From Rubrivivax sp. (GTDB taxonomy: Bacteria > Pseudomonadota > Gammaproteobacteria > Burkholderiales > Burkholderiaceae_C): DNA of 64,000 bases. The stretch lies in NCBI GenBank assembly GCA_027485165.1, contig JAIXRN010000015.1, positions 1-64,000 of the forward strand, read 5' to 3'. Positions 28,560-36,523 of this stretch are shown piece by piece (positions within the stretch are counted from its first letter, which is position 1; each line of letters begins with the position of its first letter). The position numbers were made by a program, and so were the translations under genes. Below the pieces are notes generated by a model. The model was not told the DNA's origin and did not search any database. It saw only the letters and a list, made by a program, of their open reading frames with translations.

Positions 28560-28584
28560 AAGCCGGTCAACTGACCGGCTTTTT
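28560..28584 (+). terminator. Rho-independent terminator after the PEP-CTERM gene
   Basis: Perfect stem AGCCGGTC (28561-28568) and GACCGGCT (28573-28580), extended by one A-T pair, with a 4-base loop, followed by TTTT and TTTC further on. It ends the plus-strand transcript 60 bases after the stop codon and precedes the convergent HDOD gene. Confidence 0.92.
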
Positions 28585-28636
28585 CGTTTCTGGCAAGACG
28601 GGCGGCCAGCGCCGCCGATTTCTGCCGCGCAGATGC

Positions 28637-30001
28637 CTAGCCCGCCGCTGGGCGCGGGCCATCTGCCGGCCCCAGGGCCGCGGCCCAGGCCCAGGCTTCG
28701 TCCTGCAGGCCCAGCACCGGTGGCAGGCCACCCCAGCGCGGCGCCAGGGCTTCGGCCCGGGCCAGGTCTTCGTGTTCCAGTGCCTGGGCCAGCTGCAGGT
28801 AGTCGGCCCAGGGCCCGCTGCGCTGCAGCAGCGCGGCGCGGGTGGCGTCACCCAGGCGCAGCGGTTCCAGGGCGCGCGCCAGCGGCATTTCCAGCAGCGC
28901 TTCCAGCATCGAGAACAGCCCCAGGCTGAACAGCGCTCCGGGCTCGGCTTCGCCCGCGCTGCGGGCCAGCAGTTCCAGCAGCCGGCCGCGGGCCAGGGCC
29001 TGTTCCTGCAGCGCCGCGCCGGCCTGCCGGCTGCTGGCCGCCGACAGCAGCAGCAGCGCCAGCCAGCGCGACAGTTCCTGCCGGCCCAGCAGCAGCACCG
29101 CCTGCTCGACTGATTCGACGCCGCGCGACAGCGCCAGCGCCGGGCTGTTGGCATAGCGCAGCAGCCGGTAGCTCAGGGCCACGTCGGCGCGCACGGCGTC
29201 GGCCACGACGGCCGTGTCGCGGTTCAGCGCCAGGTGGTTCATCAGCTCGCAGATGCGGTGCGCAGCCGCGTTCAGCGGACGTTCGTCGGCGGCGCGACGG
29301 CGGTCCAGCCGGCCGCCCACCAGCTGGAAGCCCGACTTCAGCAGCCGTTCGACGTCGTCCACGGTGTCCAGCCCGCTGGCCACGCGCGGTAGCTTCGGCC
29401 GCGCTTCCTGCCAGCGCTGGGCCGACAGCAGCAGGGTGTCGAGCTCGCCACTGGCGCGCAGCCAGACGAAGTCGGCTTCCGGTGCGGCTGCGGGCGGGCC
29501 GTCGGGCACCCCCAGGCGCACGCCGCGTGCGCGCAGTTCGCGCTGCAGGGGCGGTGGCAGCTCGGCCAGGTCGGGCAGGCACAGCCAGGCGCCGGCGGGC
29601 ACGGCGTCGGCCACGATGGGGCGGGCCAGCACGGCCGCCGGCAGCTGGGCCAGCGGTTGGCGGCCGCGCGCCAGCAAAGGCTGCAGGGCTGCCATCAGCA
29701 GTGCGTGGTGTGCGGCCTGGGCGGTCAATTCGCCGCGCGTGGCCAGCCGCTGCGCCAGGCTGGCCGGCAGCAGACATTCAAAGCCGGCAACGCGCCCGCG
29801 CGGGTCGACCAGCGGCAACTGCAGGCCGTATGTGCTGGTGCCGGGCGGGGCTGCCGGGTCGGTGGGAGCCGCCGGCGCGGTGCGCGTTGCAGGAGATGGT
29901 GGCGACTTGGGTGCAGACGCGGGCGCAGACGCGGATCTCTTCACCTGCGCGGCCGCAGGCGAACCCCCGCTCAGGCGTTGCCACCAGTTACGCCAGGTCA
30001 T
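28637..30001 (-). CDS. HDOD-domain protein with degenerate EAL-like N-terminal half
   Basis: 454 residues. An N-terminal Ala/Pro/Ser-rich linker (to about 55) precedes an EAL-like remnant (LQLPLVDPRGRVAGFECLLP). Then comes an HDOD domain from about 240 with DVERLLKSGFQLVGGRLDRR, ICELMNHLALNRDTAVVADA, VALSYRLLRYANSPALALSR and QAVLLLGRQELSRWLALLLL. This is the YuxH-like EAL-HDOD arrangement. The EAL catalytic residues are not evident, so it is probably not a phosphodiesterase. HDOD proteins act in signalling and motility control. It lies on the same strand as the MmcB-like gene, 27 bases downstream of it. Confidence 0.85.
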   Translation of the reverse strand: MTWRNWWQRLSGGSPAAAQVKRSASAPASAPKSPPSPATRTAPAAPTDPAAPPGTSTYGLQLPLVDPRGRVAGFECLLPASLAQRLATRGELTAQAAHHALLMAALQPLLARGRQPLAQLPAAVLARPIVADAVPAGAWLCLPDLAELPPPLQRELRARGVRLGVPDGPPAAAPEADFVWLRASGELDTLLLSAQRWQEARPKLPRVASGLDTVDDVERLLKSGFQLVGGRLDRRRAADERPLNAAAHRICELMNHLALNRDTAVVADAVRADVALSYRLLRYANSPALALSRGVESVEQAVLLLGRQELSRWLALLLLSAASSRQAGAALQEQALARGRLLELLARSAGEAEPGALFSLGLFSMLEALLEMPLARALEPLRLGDATRAALLQRSGPWADYLQLAQALEHEDLARAEALAPRWGGLPPVLGLQDEAWAWAAALGPADGPRPAAG

Positions 30002-30028
30002 CGGCTGTGGCCTGCGGCCATGTTGCCA

Positions 30029-30754
30029 TCAGGCCGGCAGCGGGCTGTGCGGTGACAGCGGTGCCTGGTCGATGTCTTCGTCGGGGCTGGTGGCGTCGGG
30101 GCTGCTGCGCGCCAGCGCCATCCAGGCCGCGAACGGCAGCCGCAAGGCACGCCGTGGCGCCGGCCGGGCCAGTTGCAGACCGCTGGCGCCGGCCAGCAGC
30201 ACGCCGTAGTCAGCGGGCACTTCGTCGGGCTGGGCGATGCCTTCGCGCAGCACATACCAGCATTGGCTGGACAAGGCGCGGTAGGCCGCGCCCTTGGCCG
30301 GCGTGCGCAGGTCGGACAGCAGGTCGGCGCGGCTGACCTTGATTTCGTGTACCACCGGCTCGGTCATGTCTTCCTGGGTGGTGTGGCGGATAGAAAAAAC
30401 GTCGGGGCGCGCGATTGCCCAGCGCGTGCTGCCATCCTCCTGCGCCAGCGGCGCACGCAGCGCCAGCCCGCGCCAGACCACGCGGCCGGCGCGCTGCATG
30501 TCGGCCGCCAGGCGGGCGACCAGGGCTTCGTGCGCGTTCAGCGCAGCCTGCGCGCGCTGGCGGGCACTGGCCAGCACCTGCAGGCCGGCGTCGCTGACGC
30601 GCAGCGTCTCGCGCCCGGCGGCGTCCCACACGCGCTGCAGCAGCCCGGCGGCCAGCAGGTCCAGTTCCAGGGTGTCGTGGCAGGGCCAGCCGGCCGAGCG
30701 CCAGACTTCACGCAGCCGGCGCCGGTGGGCTGCGGCCCAGGCAGACTTTTCCAT
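30029..30754 (-). CDS. MmcB-like protein, possible PD-(D/E)XK nuclease fold
   Basis: 241 residues. The middle part reads RPDVFSIRHTTQEDMTEPVV, HEIKVSRADLLSDLRTPAKG and CWYVLREGIAQPDEVPADYG. Asp in RPD plus E-x-K in HEIK fits a PD-(D/E)XK nuclease core, and EIKVSRADLLSD resembles the DNA-repair-associated MmcB family. The N-terminal 90 residues form a helical region of unknown role (LELDLLAAGLLQRVWD). It may act on DNA, but this is inference from motif resemblance. It lies 20 bases downstream... of no other gene on its own strand except the DUF427 gene, whose stop is 20 bases upstream. Confidence 0.7.
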   Translation of the reverse strand: MEKSAWAAAHRRRLREVWRSAGWPCHDTLELDLLAAGLLQRVWDAAGRETLRVSDAGLQVLASARQRAQAALNAHEALVARLAADMQRAGRVVWRGLALRAPLAQEDGSTRWAIARPDVFSIRHTTQEDMTEPVVHEIKVSRADLLSDLRTPAKGAAYRALSSQCWYVLREGIAQPDEVPADYGVLLAGASGLQLARPAPRRALRLPFAAWMALARSSPDATSPDEDIDQAPLSPHSPLPA

Positions 30755-30774
30755 CGGCAGTGCCAGCGCTGCTG

Positions 30775-31056
30775 TCAGGCGGTGACCTTCACGCCTTTCC
30801 AGAAGGCCACGCGGCCGCGGATTTCAGCCGCGGCGTCCTTCGGCTCGGGGTAGAACCAGACCGCGTCGGGGTTGGCGTCGCCGTTCACGAACAGCGTCAG
30901 GTAGCTGGCCTGGCCCTTCCACGAACACATGGTGTGGGTGTTGCTGGGCAAGGTGTATTCCGGCTTCAGGGCCGAAGCCGGGAAGTAGTGGTTGCCTTCG
31001 ACGACCACGGTGTCGTCGCTTTCGGCCACCACGGTGCCGTTCCAGATGGCTTTCAT
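30775..31056 (-). CDS. DUF427 family protein
   Basis: 93 residues from MKAIWNGTVVAESDDTVVVE, with YFPASALKPEYTLPSNTHTM, CSWKGQASYLTLFVNG and WFYPEPKDAAAEIRGRVAFW. These are the conserved blocks of DUF427, including the TxxxCxWKGxAxY core. A GGAG sits about 10 bases before the ATG at 31054-31056. The function is unknown; members are small cytosolic proteins. It lies between egtB and the MmcB-like gene on the same strand. The 97 bases upstream hold no recognised feature. Confidence 0.92.
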   Translation of the reverse strand: MKAIWNGTVVAESDDTVVVEGNHYFPASALKPEYTLPSNTHTMCSWKGQASYLTLFVNGDANPDAVWFYPEPKDAAAEIRGRVAFWKGVKVTA

Positions 31057-31153
31057 CGCTGCGTGCTCCGGCTCAAACGGAAAAAAGGGGGGGAAGGGAG
31101 AAGCGGCATTCTGCCCGCGCATGGGCGCCGCAGCACGTGCAAAGCGGCGGGCC

Positions 31154-32407
31154 TCACAGGTCGCACGCCAGCCGCAGGCCGCAGAACTGCCAGCGCGTGC
31201 CGGGCGGAAAGAAGTTGCGGTAGCTGCTGCGCGCATGCCCATTGGGTGTGGCCGCGCTGCTGCCGCGCAGCACCACCTGGCCGACCATGAACTTGCCGTT
31301 GTATTCGCCCACTGCCCCGGGCAGCGGGCGAAAGCGCGGGTAGGGGTCGTAGGAAGAGCGGGTCCACTGCCAGACCTGGCCGAACAGGCCGCTACAGTCG
31401 CCCGTGCCCGGGGCTTCGGGCCCGTAGGGCTGCGCTGCAGCGGCGGCGGCTTCCCATTCGAATTCCGTTGGCAGCCGGGCGCCGGCCCATTCGGCAAAGG
31501 CCGCGGCTTCGAAAAAGCTCAGGTGGCACACGGGCGCCTGGCTGCGCCAGGGCTGCAGGCCGTGCAGGCCGAATTCGGCCGTGGGCAGACCGTCGGCCGC
31601 CAGCTGCCAGTACAGCGGCGCCTGCCAGCCCTGGGCCTGCACCTGGGCCCAGCCTTCGCTGAGCCACAGCCCGGCGCGGCCGTACCCGCCGTCCTGCATG
31701 AAGCGCAGGAAGTCGGCGTTCGTGACCAGGTGGCGGGCGATGCCGTGCGGCTGCAGCAGCACACGGTGGCGCGGCGTTTCGTTGTCGAAGGCAAAGCCGG
31801 CGCCGGCATGGCCGACTTCGACCACCCCGCCTGGCCGCGGCCACCAGGTGTCGTCGCCAGGCGGCGCCGCTTCAGCGGTAGCGGCAACGGGTGGCGGCGA
31901 GCCTTCGCGCAGCGCCGGCAGCAGCGGGTTGAGCGAAAACGCGTGCAGCACGTCGGTCAGCAGCAGTTCCTGGTGCTGCTGTTCGTGCTGGCAGCCCAAT
32001 TCCAGCAGCGGCGCGGCGGCGGCCAGTGCGTCGGCGTCGGCCTGCGCCACGAAGTCGGCCAGCGCCTGGTCGACCCGGGCGCGGTAGGCCAGAACCTCGT
32101 CGGCTGAAGGCCGGCTGAGCAGCCCGCGCTGCGGCCGTGGGTGGCGCGGGCCCAGCGCTTCGTAGTAGGAATTGAAGAGCGGCAGCCAGCGCGCGTCTAC
32201 CGGCCGGTAGCCCGGCGCATGCGCGGCCAGCACCACGGTTTCGAAGAACCAGGTGGTGTGGGCCAGGTGCCACTTGGCTGGGCTGGTGTCGGGCATCGAC
32301 TGCAGGCCCATGTCTTCGGGCGACAGCGGGGCGGCCAGCGCCAGCGTGTGGGCGCGTACCTGTACCAGGCGCTGCGCCAGACCCTGGCGGTGGGAGAGAA
32401 GGTTCAT
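31154..32407 (-). CDS. egtB: EgtB-type sulfoxide synthase (ergothioneine biosynthesis)
   Basis: 417 residues from MNLLSHRQGLAQRLVQVRAH. The N-terminal DinB-like half carries the iron-binding histidines in PAKWHLAHTTWFFET and LGCQHEQQHQELLLTD. The C-terminal half is an FGE-sulfatase domain ending WQWTRSSYDPYPRFRPL and VVLRGSSAATPNGHARSSYR. EgtB joins cysteine or gamma-glutamylcysteine to trimethylhistidine using O2. No egtD methyltransferase gene is in the window; SenA-type selenoneine enzymes are related but no senB or senC is adjacent. It is divergent from the pirin gene. Confidence 0.9.
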   Translation of the reverse strand: MNLLSHRQGLAQRLVQVRAHTLALAAPLSPEDMGLQSMPDTSPAKWHLAHTTWFFETVVLAAHAPGYRPVDARWLPLFNSYYEALGPRHPRPQRGLLSRPSADEVLAYRARVDQALADFVAQADADALAAAAPLLELGCQHEQQHQELLLTDVLHAFSLNPLLPALREGSPPPVAATAEAAPPGDDTWWPRPGGVVEVGHAGAGFAFDNETPRHRVLLQPHGIARHLVTNADFLRFMQDGGYGRAGLWLSEGWAQVQAQGWQAPLYWQLAADGLPTAEFGLHGLQPWRSQAPVCHLSFFEAAAFAEWAGARLPTEFEWEAAAAAAQPYGPEAPGTGDCSGLFGQVWQWTRSSYDPYPRFRPLPGAVGEYNGKFMVGQVVLRGSSAATPNGHARSSYRNFFPPGTRWQFCGLRLACDL

Positions 32408-32476
32408 GGTGTGGCAGTCGCCGTGCAAAGTCGTCGCGCAAAACAGACCCAGCTTACAGGGCCTAAGCTTGCGGGC

Positions 32477-33346
32477 ATGGACGCTCTCAAAAACCCCCGC
32501 AAGGTCGAACGCCTGGTGCAGGGCCAGGCCACCAGCGACGGCGCCGGCGTGAAGCTGGTGCGCGTGCTGACGCAGGACCTGCAACGCCGGCTGGACCCCT
32601 TCCTGATGCTCGACGCCTTCGGCACCGAAAACCCGGGCGACTACATCGGCGGCTTCCCCGACCACCCGCACCGCGGCTTCGAGACCGTCACCTACATGCT
32701 GCAGGGCCGCATGCGACACCGCGACAGCGCGGGCAACGAAGGCCTGCTGGCCCCCGGCGGGCTGCAGTGGATGACGGCCGGCCGCGGCGTCATCCACAGT
32801 GAAATGCCCGAGCAGCAGGACGGCGCGATGGAAGGCTTTCAGCTCTGGCTGAACCTGCCGGCGCGCGACAAGATGCGCGCGCCGGGGTATCGCGACATCA
32901 CCAGCCCTGAAGTACCCGAATGGCAGGCCGAAGGCGTGACGGTGCGCGTGCTCGCCGGCAGCGCGCAAGGCGTGGCCGGCGCAGTGCAGCGCGACGGCAC
33001 CGAACCCGTGTTCCTCGATGTTCATCTGGCGCCCGAGGCGCGCTTCGAACAGCGTTTGCCGCCGGGCCACAACGCCTTCCTGTACGTCTACCGCGGCGAC
33101 ATGCTGCTGGTGGGCGACACCGCAGTGCGACGCCAGCGCATGGCCATCCTGGCCAACGACCGGGCCGGTGACCCGCCCAGCGACGGCGTGGCCGTGGCGG
33201 CCGGCAGCACCGGCGCGCGCTTCATCCTGGTGGCGGGCCAGCCGCTGGGTGAGCCGATCGCGCAGTACGGCCCGTTCGTGATGAACACGCGCGAAGAACT
33301 GGTGCAGGCGGTGGAAGACTTCAACGCCGGGCGGCTGGTGGCCTGA
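32477..33346 (+). CDS. Pirin family protein
   Basis: 289 residues from MDALKNPRKVERLVQGQATS. The N-terminal cupin holds the pirin metal ligands in GGFPDHPHRGFETVTYMLQG, the MRHRDSAGN segment and AGRGVIHSEMPEQ. The C-terminal cupin includes LDVHLAPEARFEQRLPPGHN and FLYVYRGDMLL. Pirins bind Fe or Ni; bacterial members include quercetinases and regulatory proteins. The start ATG at 32477 matches the family; an open frame upstream overlaps the divergent egtB gene and is not used. Confidence 0.93.
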   Translation: MDALKNPRKVERLVQGQATSDGAGVKLVRVLTQDLQRRLDPFLMLDAFGTENPGDYIGGFPDHPHRGFETVTYMLQGRMRHRDSAGNEGLLAPGGLQWMTAGRGVIHSEMPEQQDGAMEGFQLWLNLPARDKMRAPGYRDITSPEVPEWQAEGVTVRVLAGSAQGVAGAVQRDGTEPVFLDVHLAPEARFEQRLPPGHNAFLYVYRGDMLLVGDTAVRRQRMAILANDRAGDPPSDGVAVAAGSTGARFILVAGQPLGEPIAQYGPFVMNTREELVQAVEDFNAGRLVA

Positions 33347-33413
33347 AGGCGCTGGGTCGCGGGCTGGCTGGCCCGGGCGGCCCGAGCGGCCTGAGCAGGC
33401 GGCCCGGCGGTGG

Positions 33414-33938
33414 CTAGGGCTTCAGCGGAATCGGCGTGTTGCGGTCCACCGGCACGGCCGTCACGCTGTTCTGCGGCGACCCTTCGATCACCCGGTCGGA
33501 ATACGTCAGGTAGACCAGGGTGTTGAGCGGCGCGTCGACCATGCGCACCACGCGCAGTTTCTTGAACACCAGCGAGATGCGTTCGCTGTACATCTCTTCC
33601 TGCGCCGCGATCGGCTTGGGGAAGGCGATGGGCCCGGTCTGGCGGCAGGCGATCGACGCCTCGGCCTTGTCTTCCGCCAGGCCCAGCCCGCCCTTGATGC
33701 CGCCAGTCTTGGCGCGCGACACATAGCAGGTGACGCCGCGCACGCCGGGGTCGTCGTAGGCTTCGACGACGATCCTGTGATCAGGGCCCAGCAGCTTGAA
33801 CACGGTGTCCACTTCGCCCACGGGCTGCGCCGCAGCACGGGTCGCGGCCACCAGGGTGGTCACCAGGGCGGCCAGGGCTGTGGCAGCCGACCGCCCGTGG
33901 GGCAGGAAGGCACAGGACAGGCGGGACAGGGACGGCAT
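33414..33938 (-). CDS. creA: CreA family protein, secreted
   Basis: 174 residues from [20 protein letters not shown], with GGAG about 8 bases before the ATG. The signal peptide ends near TRAAAQ. The mature part shows the CreA blocks [60 protein letters not shown] and [20 protein letters not shown]. CreA is periplasmic and of unknown function. Two conserved cysteines (in VTCYV and IACRQ) may form a disulfide. It follows the small CGWFDSS protein gene by 29 bases on the same strand. Confidence 0.92.
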   Translation of the reverse strand: MPSLSRLSCAFLPHGRSAATALAALVTTLVAATRAAAQPVGEVDTVFKLLGPDHRIVVEAYDDPGVRGVTCYVSRAKTGGIKGGLGLAEDKAEASIACRQTGPIAFPKPIAAQEEMYSERISLVFKKLRVVRMVDAPLNTLVYLTYSDRVIEGSPQNSVTAVPVDRNTPIPLKP

Positions 33939-33967
33939 GGCGGCTCCGGCAGGGCTGATGGCCTGGA

Positions 33968-34279
33968 TCATGCCCGCAGTGCCGGGCCGGCCGCCGTGCT
34001 GCCGGCCAGGTGCCAGGCCAGCCAGGTGTCCAGCGGCAGGTGCTGGGCCACGCGGTCGGGGCTGTCGTGTTCGGTGATGAGCAGCCCGCACTGCAGTTCG
34101 TGACTGGAATCGAACCAGCCACAGCCGCGGGGAATCTCGTCATCGGGCGCCAGCGTGGCAGCTGCGGTTTCCGGTGTTCCGCGCCCGGCGTTCGATGAGC
34201 CTGGGCGGGGCTGCGCAGCCGACAGGCCGGCCGCGGCGGCAGACGATGGGCGGTGGATGAAGCGGGTGACGATGTCCAT
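33968..34279 (-). CDS. Small conserved hypothetical protein (CGWFDSS motif)
   Basis: 103 residues from [20 protein letters not shown]; this start has a GGGAGC ribosome-binding site about 8 bases upstream. The C-terminal half, with [40 protein letters not shown] and WHLAGS, looks like a conserved folded region I associate with short Burkholderiales hypotheticals. The N-terminal half is low complexity. The function is unknown. It is upstream of creA on the same strand and possibly cotranscribed with it. Confidence 0.7.
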   Translation of the reverse strand: MDIVTRFIHRPSSAAAAGLSAAQPRPGSSNAGRGTPETAAATLAPDDEIPRGCGWFDSSHELQCGLLITEHDSPDRVAQHLPLDTWLAWHLAGSTAAGPALRA

Positions 34280-34370
34280 GTGGCGGCTCCCAGGCAGTGC
34301 CGCCATGCTGGACCGCCGCGCAGCCCCTGGCCATCGCCCCGCGGTGGGCGCCCTGCCGGGGCCCCCGAGT

Positions 34371-34406
34371 GGGTCACCCGGGGGATCACCCGGGGGATCA
34401 CCCGGG
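34371..34406. repeat. Short GGGGGATCACC tandem repeat
   Basis: After GGGTCACCC (34371-34379) the 12-base unit CGGGGGATCACC recurs twice, at 34379-34390 and 34391-34402, trailing into CGGG. It lies between the NnrU stop and the start of the small CGWFDSS gene. It is a simple slippage-type repeat with no function visible. Confidence 0.7.
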
Positions 34407-34420
34407 TGTGGCCCCCCGCA

Positions 34421-34999
34421 TCACCCGAAAGGCCTTACCCCGATCCAGGCACCGTGCGCCCAGAAAGCAAAGCCAGCCCAGGCCGCCAGGCCCACCAGCA
34501 CCGCGACCACCGTCATCACCGGCCGCCCGGGTGGGTAGACGGTACCGGCGCTGCGGTCGCGGCCGCGCGCGGCCCGGAAGCTCAGCGCCGCCCAGGCCAG
34601 AAAGCCGCCAAACAGCAGCAGGTCGGCCAGCGTGCCGTTGGCCAGCAGGTGGGCCAGGGCCCAGAGCTTGACGGCCAGCACCATCGGGTGGTGCAGCGCC
34701 GCCTTGATGCCGTTGCTCGGCACATAGGCCGCGGCCAGCAGCACGAAGGCGGGCATGGTCAGCAGGGCCGCCAGGTGGCGCGTCCAGGTGGGGCTGGTCC
34801 ACAGCACCACCGGCTGCTGGCGCGCCGCGCCATAGCCGTAGATCAACAGCGCGAAGCCCACCACCGACAGCAGGGCATACAGGCCCTTCCAGGCGTTCGC
34901 CCCGCGCGCGGCAATGAAGCGCGTGCGCGAGCCGTCGGCGAACACGCGGGTCGAATGCACGCCCAGGAAGAGCACAAGGCCAATGATGAGCAGGGTCAT
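34421..34999 (-). CDS. NnrU family membrane protein
   Basis: 192 residues with about five to six membrane helices. NnrU/NnrS-associated blocks are MTLLIIGLVLFLGVHSTRVF, WKGLYALLSVVGFALLIYGY and ALHHPMVLAVKLWALAHLLA. NnrU proteins are inner-membrane, related to isoprenylcysteine methyltransferase-like folds, and were first tied to denitrification. In many Burkholderiales the gene stands alone, as here, so a link with nitrogen oxides is not established. It is divergent from the MaoC gene. Longer in-frame upstream reading is antisense to that gene and rejected. Confidence 0.88.
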   Translation of the reverse strand: MTLLIIGLVLFLGVHSTRVFADGSRTRFIAARGANAWKGLYALLSVVGFALLIYGYGAARQQPVVLWTSPTWTRHLAALLTMPAFVLLAAAYVPSNGIKAALHHPMVLAVKLWALAHLLANGTLADLLLFGGFLAWAALSFRAARGRDRSAGTVYPPGRPVMTVVAVLVGLAAWAGFAFWAHGAWIGVRPFG

Positions 35000-35123
35000 G
35001 GTGATGGCAGGCAGGGTGGAGATGGGGCACGACGGGGCACGGCGGCGCAGAAGGGCGACCGGCACGGCAGGGTGTCTGCGCGGCTGGCGGATTGTGGCGC
35101 GCCACGCCGCTATCCTGCGCCGC

Positions 35124-35657
35124 ATGAGCCCGTTTACGCCCGCCCCATCCGATCCGGCTGCCCCGCAGCCGAAGCCACCGAGTTCCCCGATTCCCCCCGG
35201 CCCGCGGCTGTTCTGGGAAGACTTCCCGGCCGGCCAGCGTCGTGAATTCGGCGCCATGCCGGTGTCGCGCGACGCCGTCATCGCCTTTGCCCGCCAGTTC
35301 GACCCCCAGCCTTTCCACTTGGACGACGAGGCGGCCGCAGCTTCCCTGTTCGGCCGGCTGTCGGCCAGCGGCTGGCACACCTGCGCGATGGCCATGCGCA
35401 TGATGTGCGACGAATACCTGCTGGACGCCGCCAGCCTGGGGTCGCCCGGCATCGACAGCCTGCGCTGGCTGAAGCCCGTGCACCCCGGCGACACGCTGCG
35501 CATGCGCATGGACGTGCTGGAAGCCCGCCCCATGAACAGCAAGCCGCACGTGGGCCTGGTGCGCAGCCGCTGGGAACTGCACAACCAGCACGGCGACACC
35601 GTGCTGGCGATGGAAGGCTGGGGCATGTTCCGCCGCCGCGAAGTACCCGCGCCATGA
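35124..35657 (+). CDS. MaoC family dehydratase (hot-dog fold)
   Basis: 177 residues from MSPFTPAPSDPAAPQPKPPS. The hot-dog hydratase segment is visible as FARQFDPQPFHLDDEAAAAS, with the catalytic Asp and His of the D-x-(N/Q)-P-x-H element, then LSASGWHTCAMAMRMMCD and VHPGDTLRMRMDVLEARP. It would hydrate or dehydrate an acyl-CoA. Its stop overlaps the start of the SDR gene as ATGA, suggesting the two enzymes act in one pathway. Confidence 0.9.
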   Translation: MSPFTPAPSDPAAPQPKPPSSPIPPGPRLFWEDFPAGQRREFGAMPVSRDAVIAFARQFDPQPFHLDDEAAAASLFGRLSASGWHTCAMAMRMMCDEYLLDAASLGSPGIDSLRWLKPVHPGDTLRMRMDVLEARPMNSKPHVGLVRSRWELHNQHGDTVLAMEGWGMFRRREVPAP

Positions 35658-36394
35658 TGGCCAGCCTGCCCACGGGCTATCGCGCCCTGGTGCTGGGGGC
35701 CAGCGGCGCCATTGGCGGCGCCTTGGTGGCGGCCTTGCAGGCCGACCCACGCTGCGCCGGGGTGGTGGGCTTGTCGCGCCGCCCGGGCGCCCGGGGCGAA
35801 CCTGCCGTCGACCTGGCCGACCCGGCGAGCCTGGCCGCTGCCGCCGCGGCGCTGCGGCCGCAAGCGCCCTTTCATCTGGTGGTCTGCGCCACAGGCGCCC
35901 TGCACCTGCCAGTGCAGACAGACCAGGGCCCGGCCCTGCGCGCGCCCGAGAAGCGTCTGGCCGAACTGGACGCGACCAACCTGGCGCAGGCCTTCGCCGT
36001 CAACGCCACGGGCCCGGCACTGGTGATCCAGCAGTTCCACGACCTGTTGCCGCTGCGCGAACGCGCGCTGTTCGGGGTGCTGTCGGCGCGCGTGGGCAGC
36101 ATCAGCGACAACCGCAAAGGCGGCTGGTACAGCTACCGCGCCAGCAAGGCGGCGCTGAACATGCTGCTGCGCACGGCCGCCATCGAAGTGGCGCGCCGGC
36201 GCCCGCTGGCCGTGCTGGCGGCGCTGCACCCGGGCACGGTGGCGTCAAAGCTGTCTGCGCCCATCATCGGCGACACCGAGGCCACCACGCCCGACGCCGC
36301 AGCCCGCCACCTGCTGGCCGTGCTGGACGGCCTGCCCGCCGAAGGCGCCAGCGGCTGCTTCCGCGCCTGGGACGGCAGCGAAATTCCCTGGTGA
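35654..36394 (+). CDS. Short-chain dehydrogenase/reductase (C-factor-like)
   Basis: 246 residues starting with two Met codons (35654, 35657). The NAD(P)-binding motif is LVLGASGAIGGALV, the active-site Tyr-Lys is in WYSYRASKAALNMLL, and the catalytic Ser lies in GVLSARVGSISDN. The RKGGWYSYRASKAAL block resembles the C-factor-like SDR subgroup. It is cotranscribed with the MaoC gene (ATGA overlap). The substrate is unknown, but a hydroxyacyl or related compound is plausible from the pairing. Confidence 0.9.
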   Translation: MMASLPTGYRALVLGASGAIGGALVAALQADPRCAGVVGLSRRPGARGEPAVDLADPASLAAAAAALRPQAPFHLVVCATGALHLPVQTDQGPALRAPEKRLAELDATNLAQAFAVNATGPALVIQQFHDLLPLRERALFGVLSARVGSISDNRKGGWYSYRASKAALNMLLRTAAIEVARRRPLAVLAALHPGTVASKLSAPIIGDTEATTPDAAARHLLAVLDGLPAEGASGCFRAWDGSEIPW

Positions 36395-36523
36395 TTGCAG
36401 GTCGGCCAGAATTCGGGTCTCCCGCCACGGGCGCGCCGGCTCTGCCTGCAGACAGGCTCAGGTTGCAGCCCGTTCACTCAAGCCCCCCACCGCCCCTCCA
36501 CTGCATCAGCCCGAAAGCCTGCC

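Noticed and set aside
32411..32427. Sigma-54-like sequence ahead of the pirin gene
   Set aside because: The -24 TGGCA and GG-N10-GC spacing are present, but the -12 reads GTGC instead of TTGC and the middle departs from consensus.
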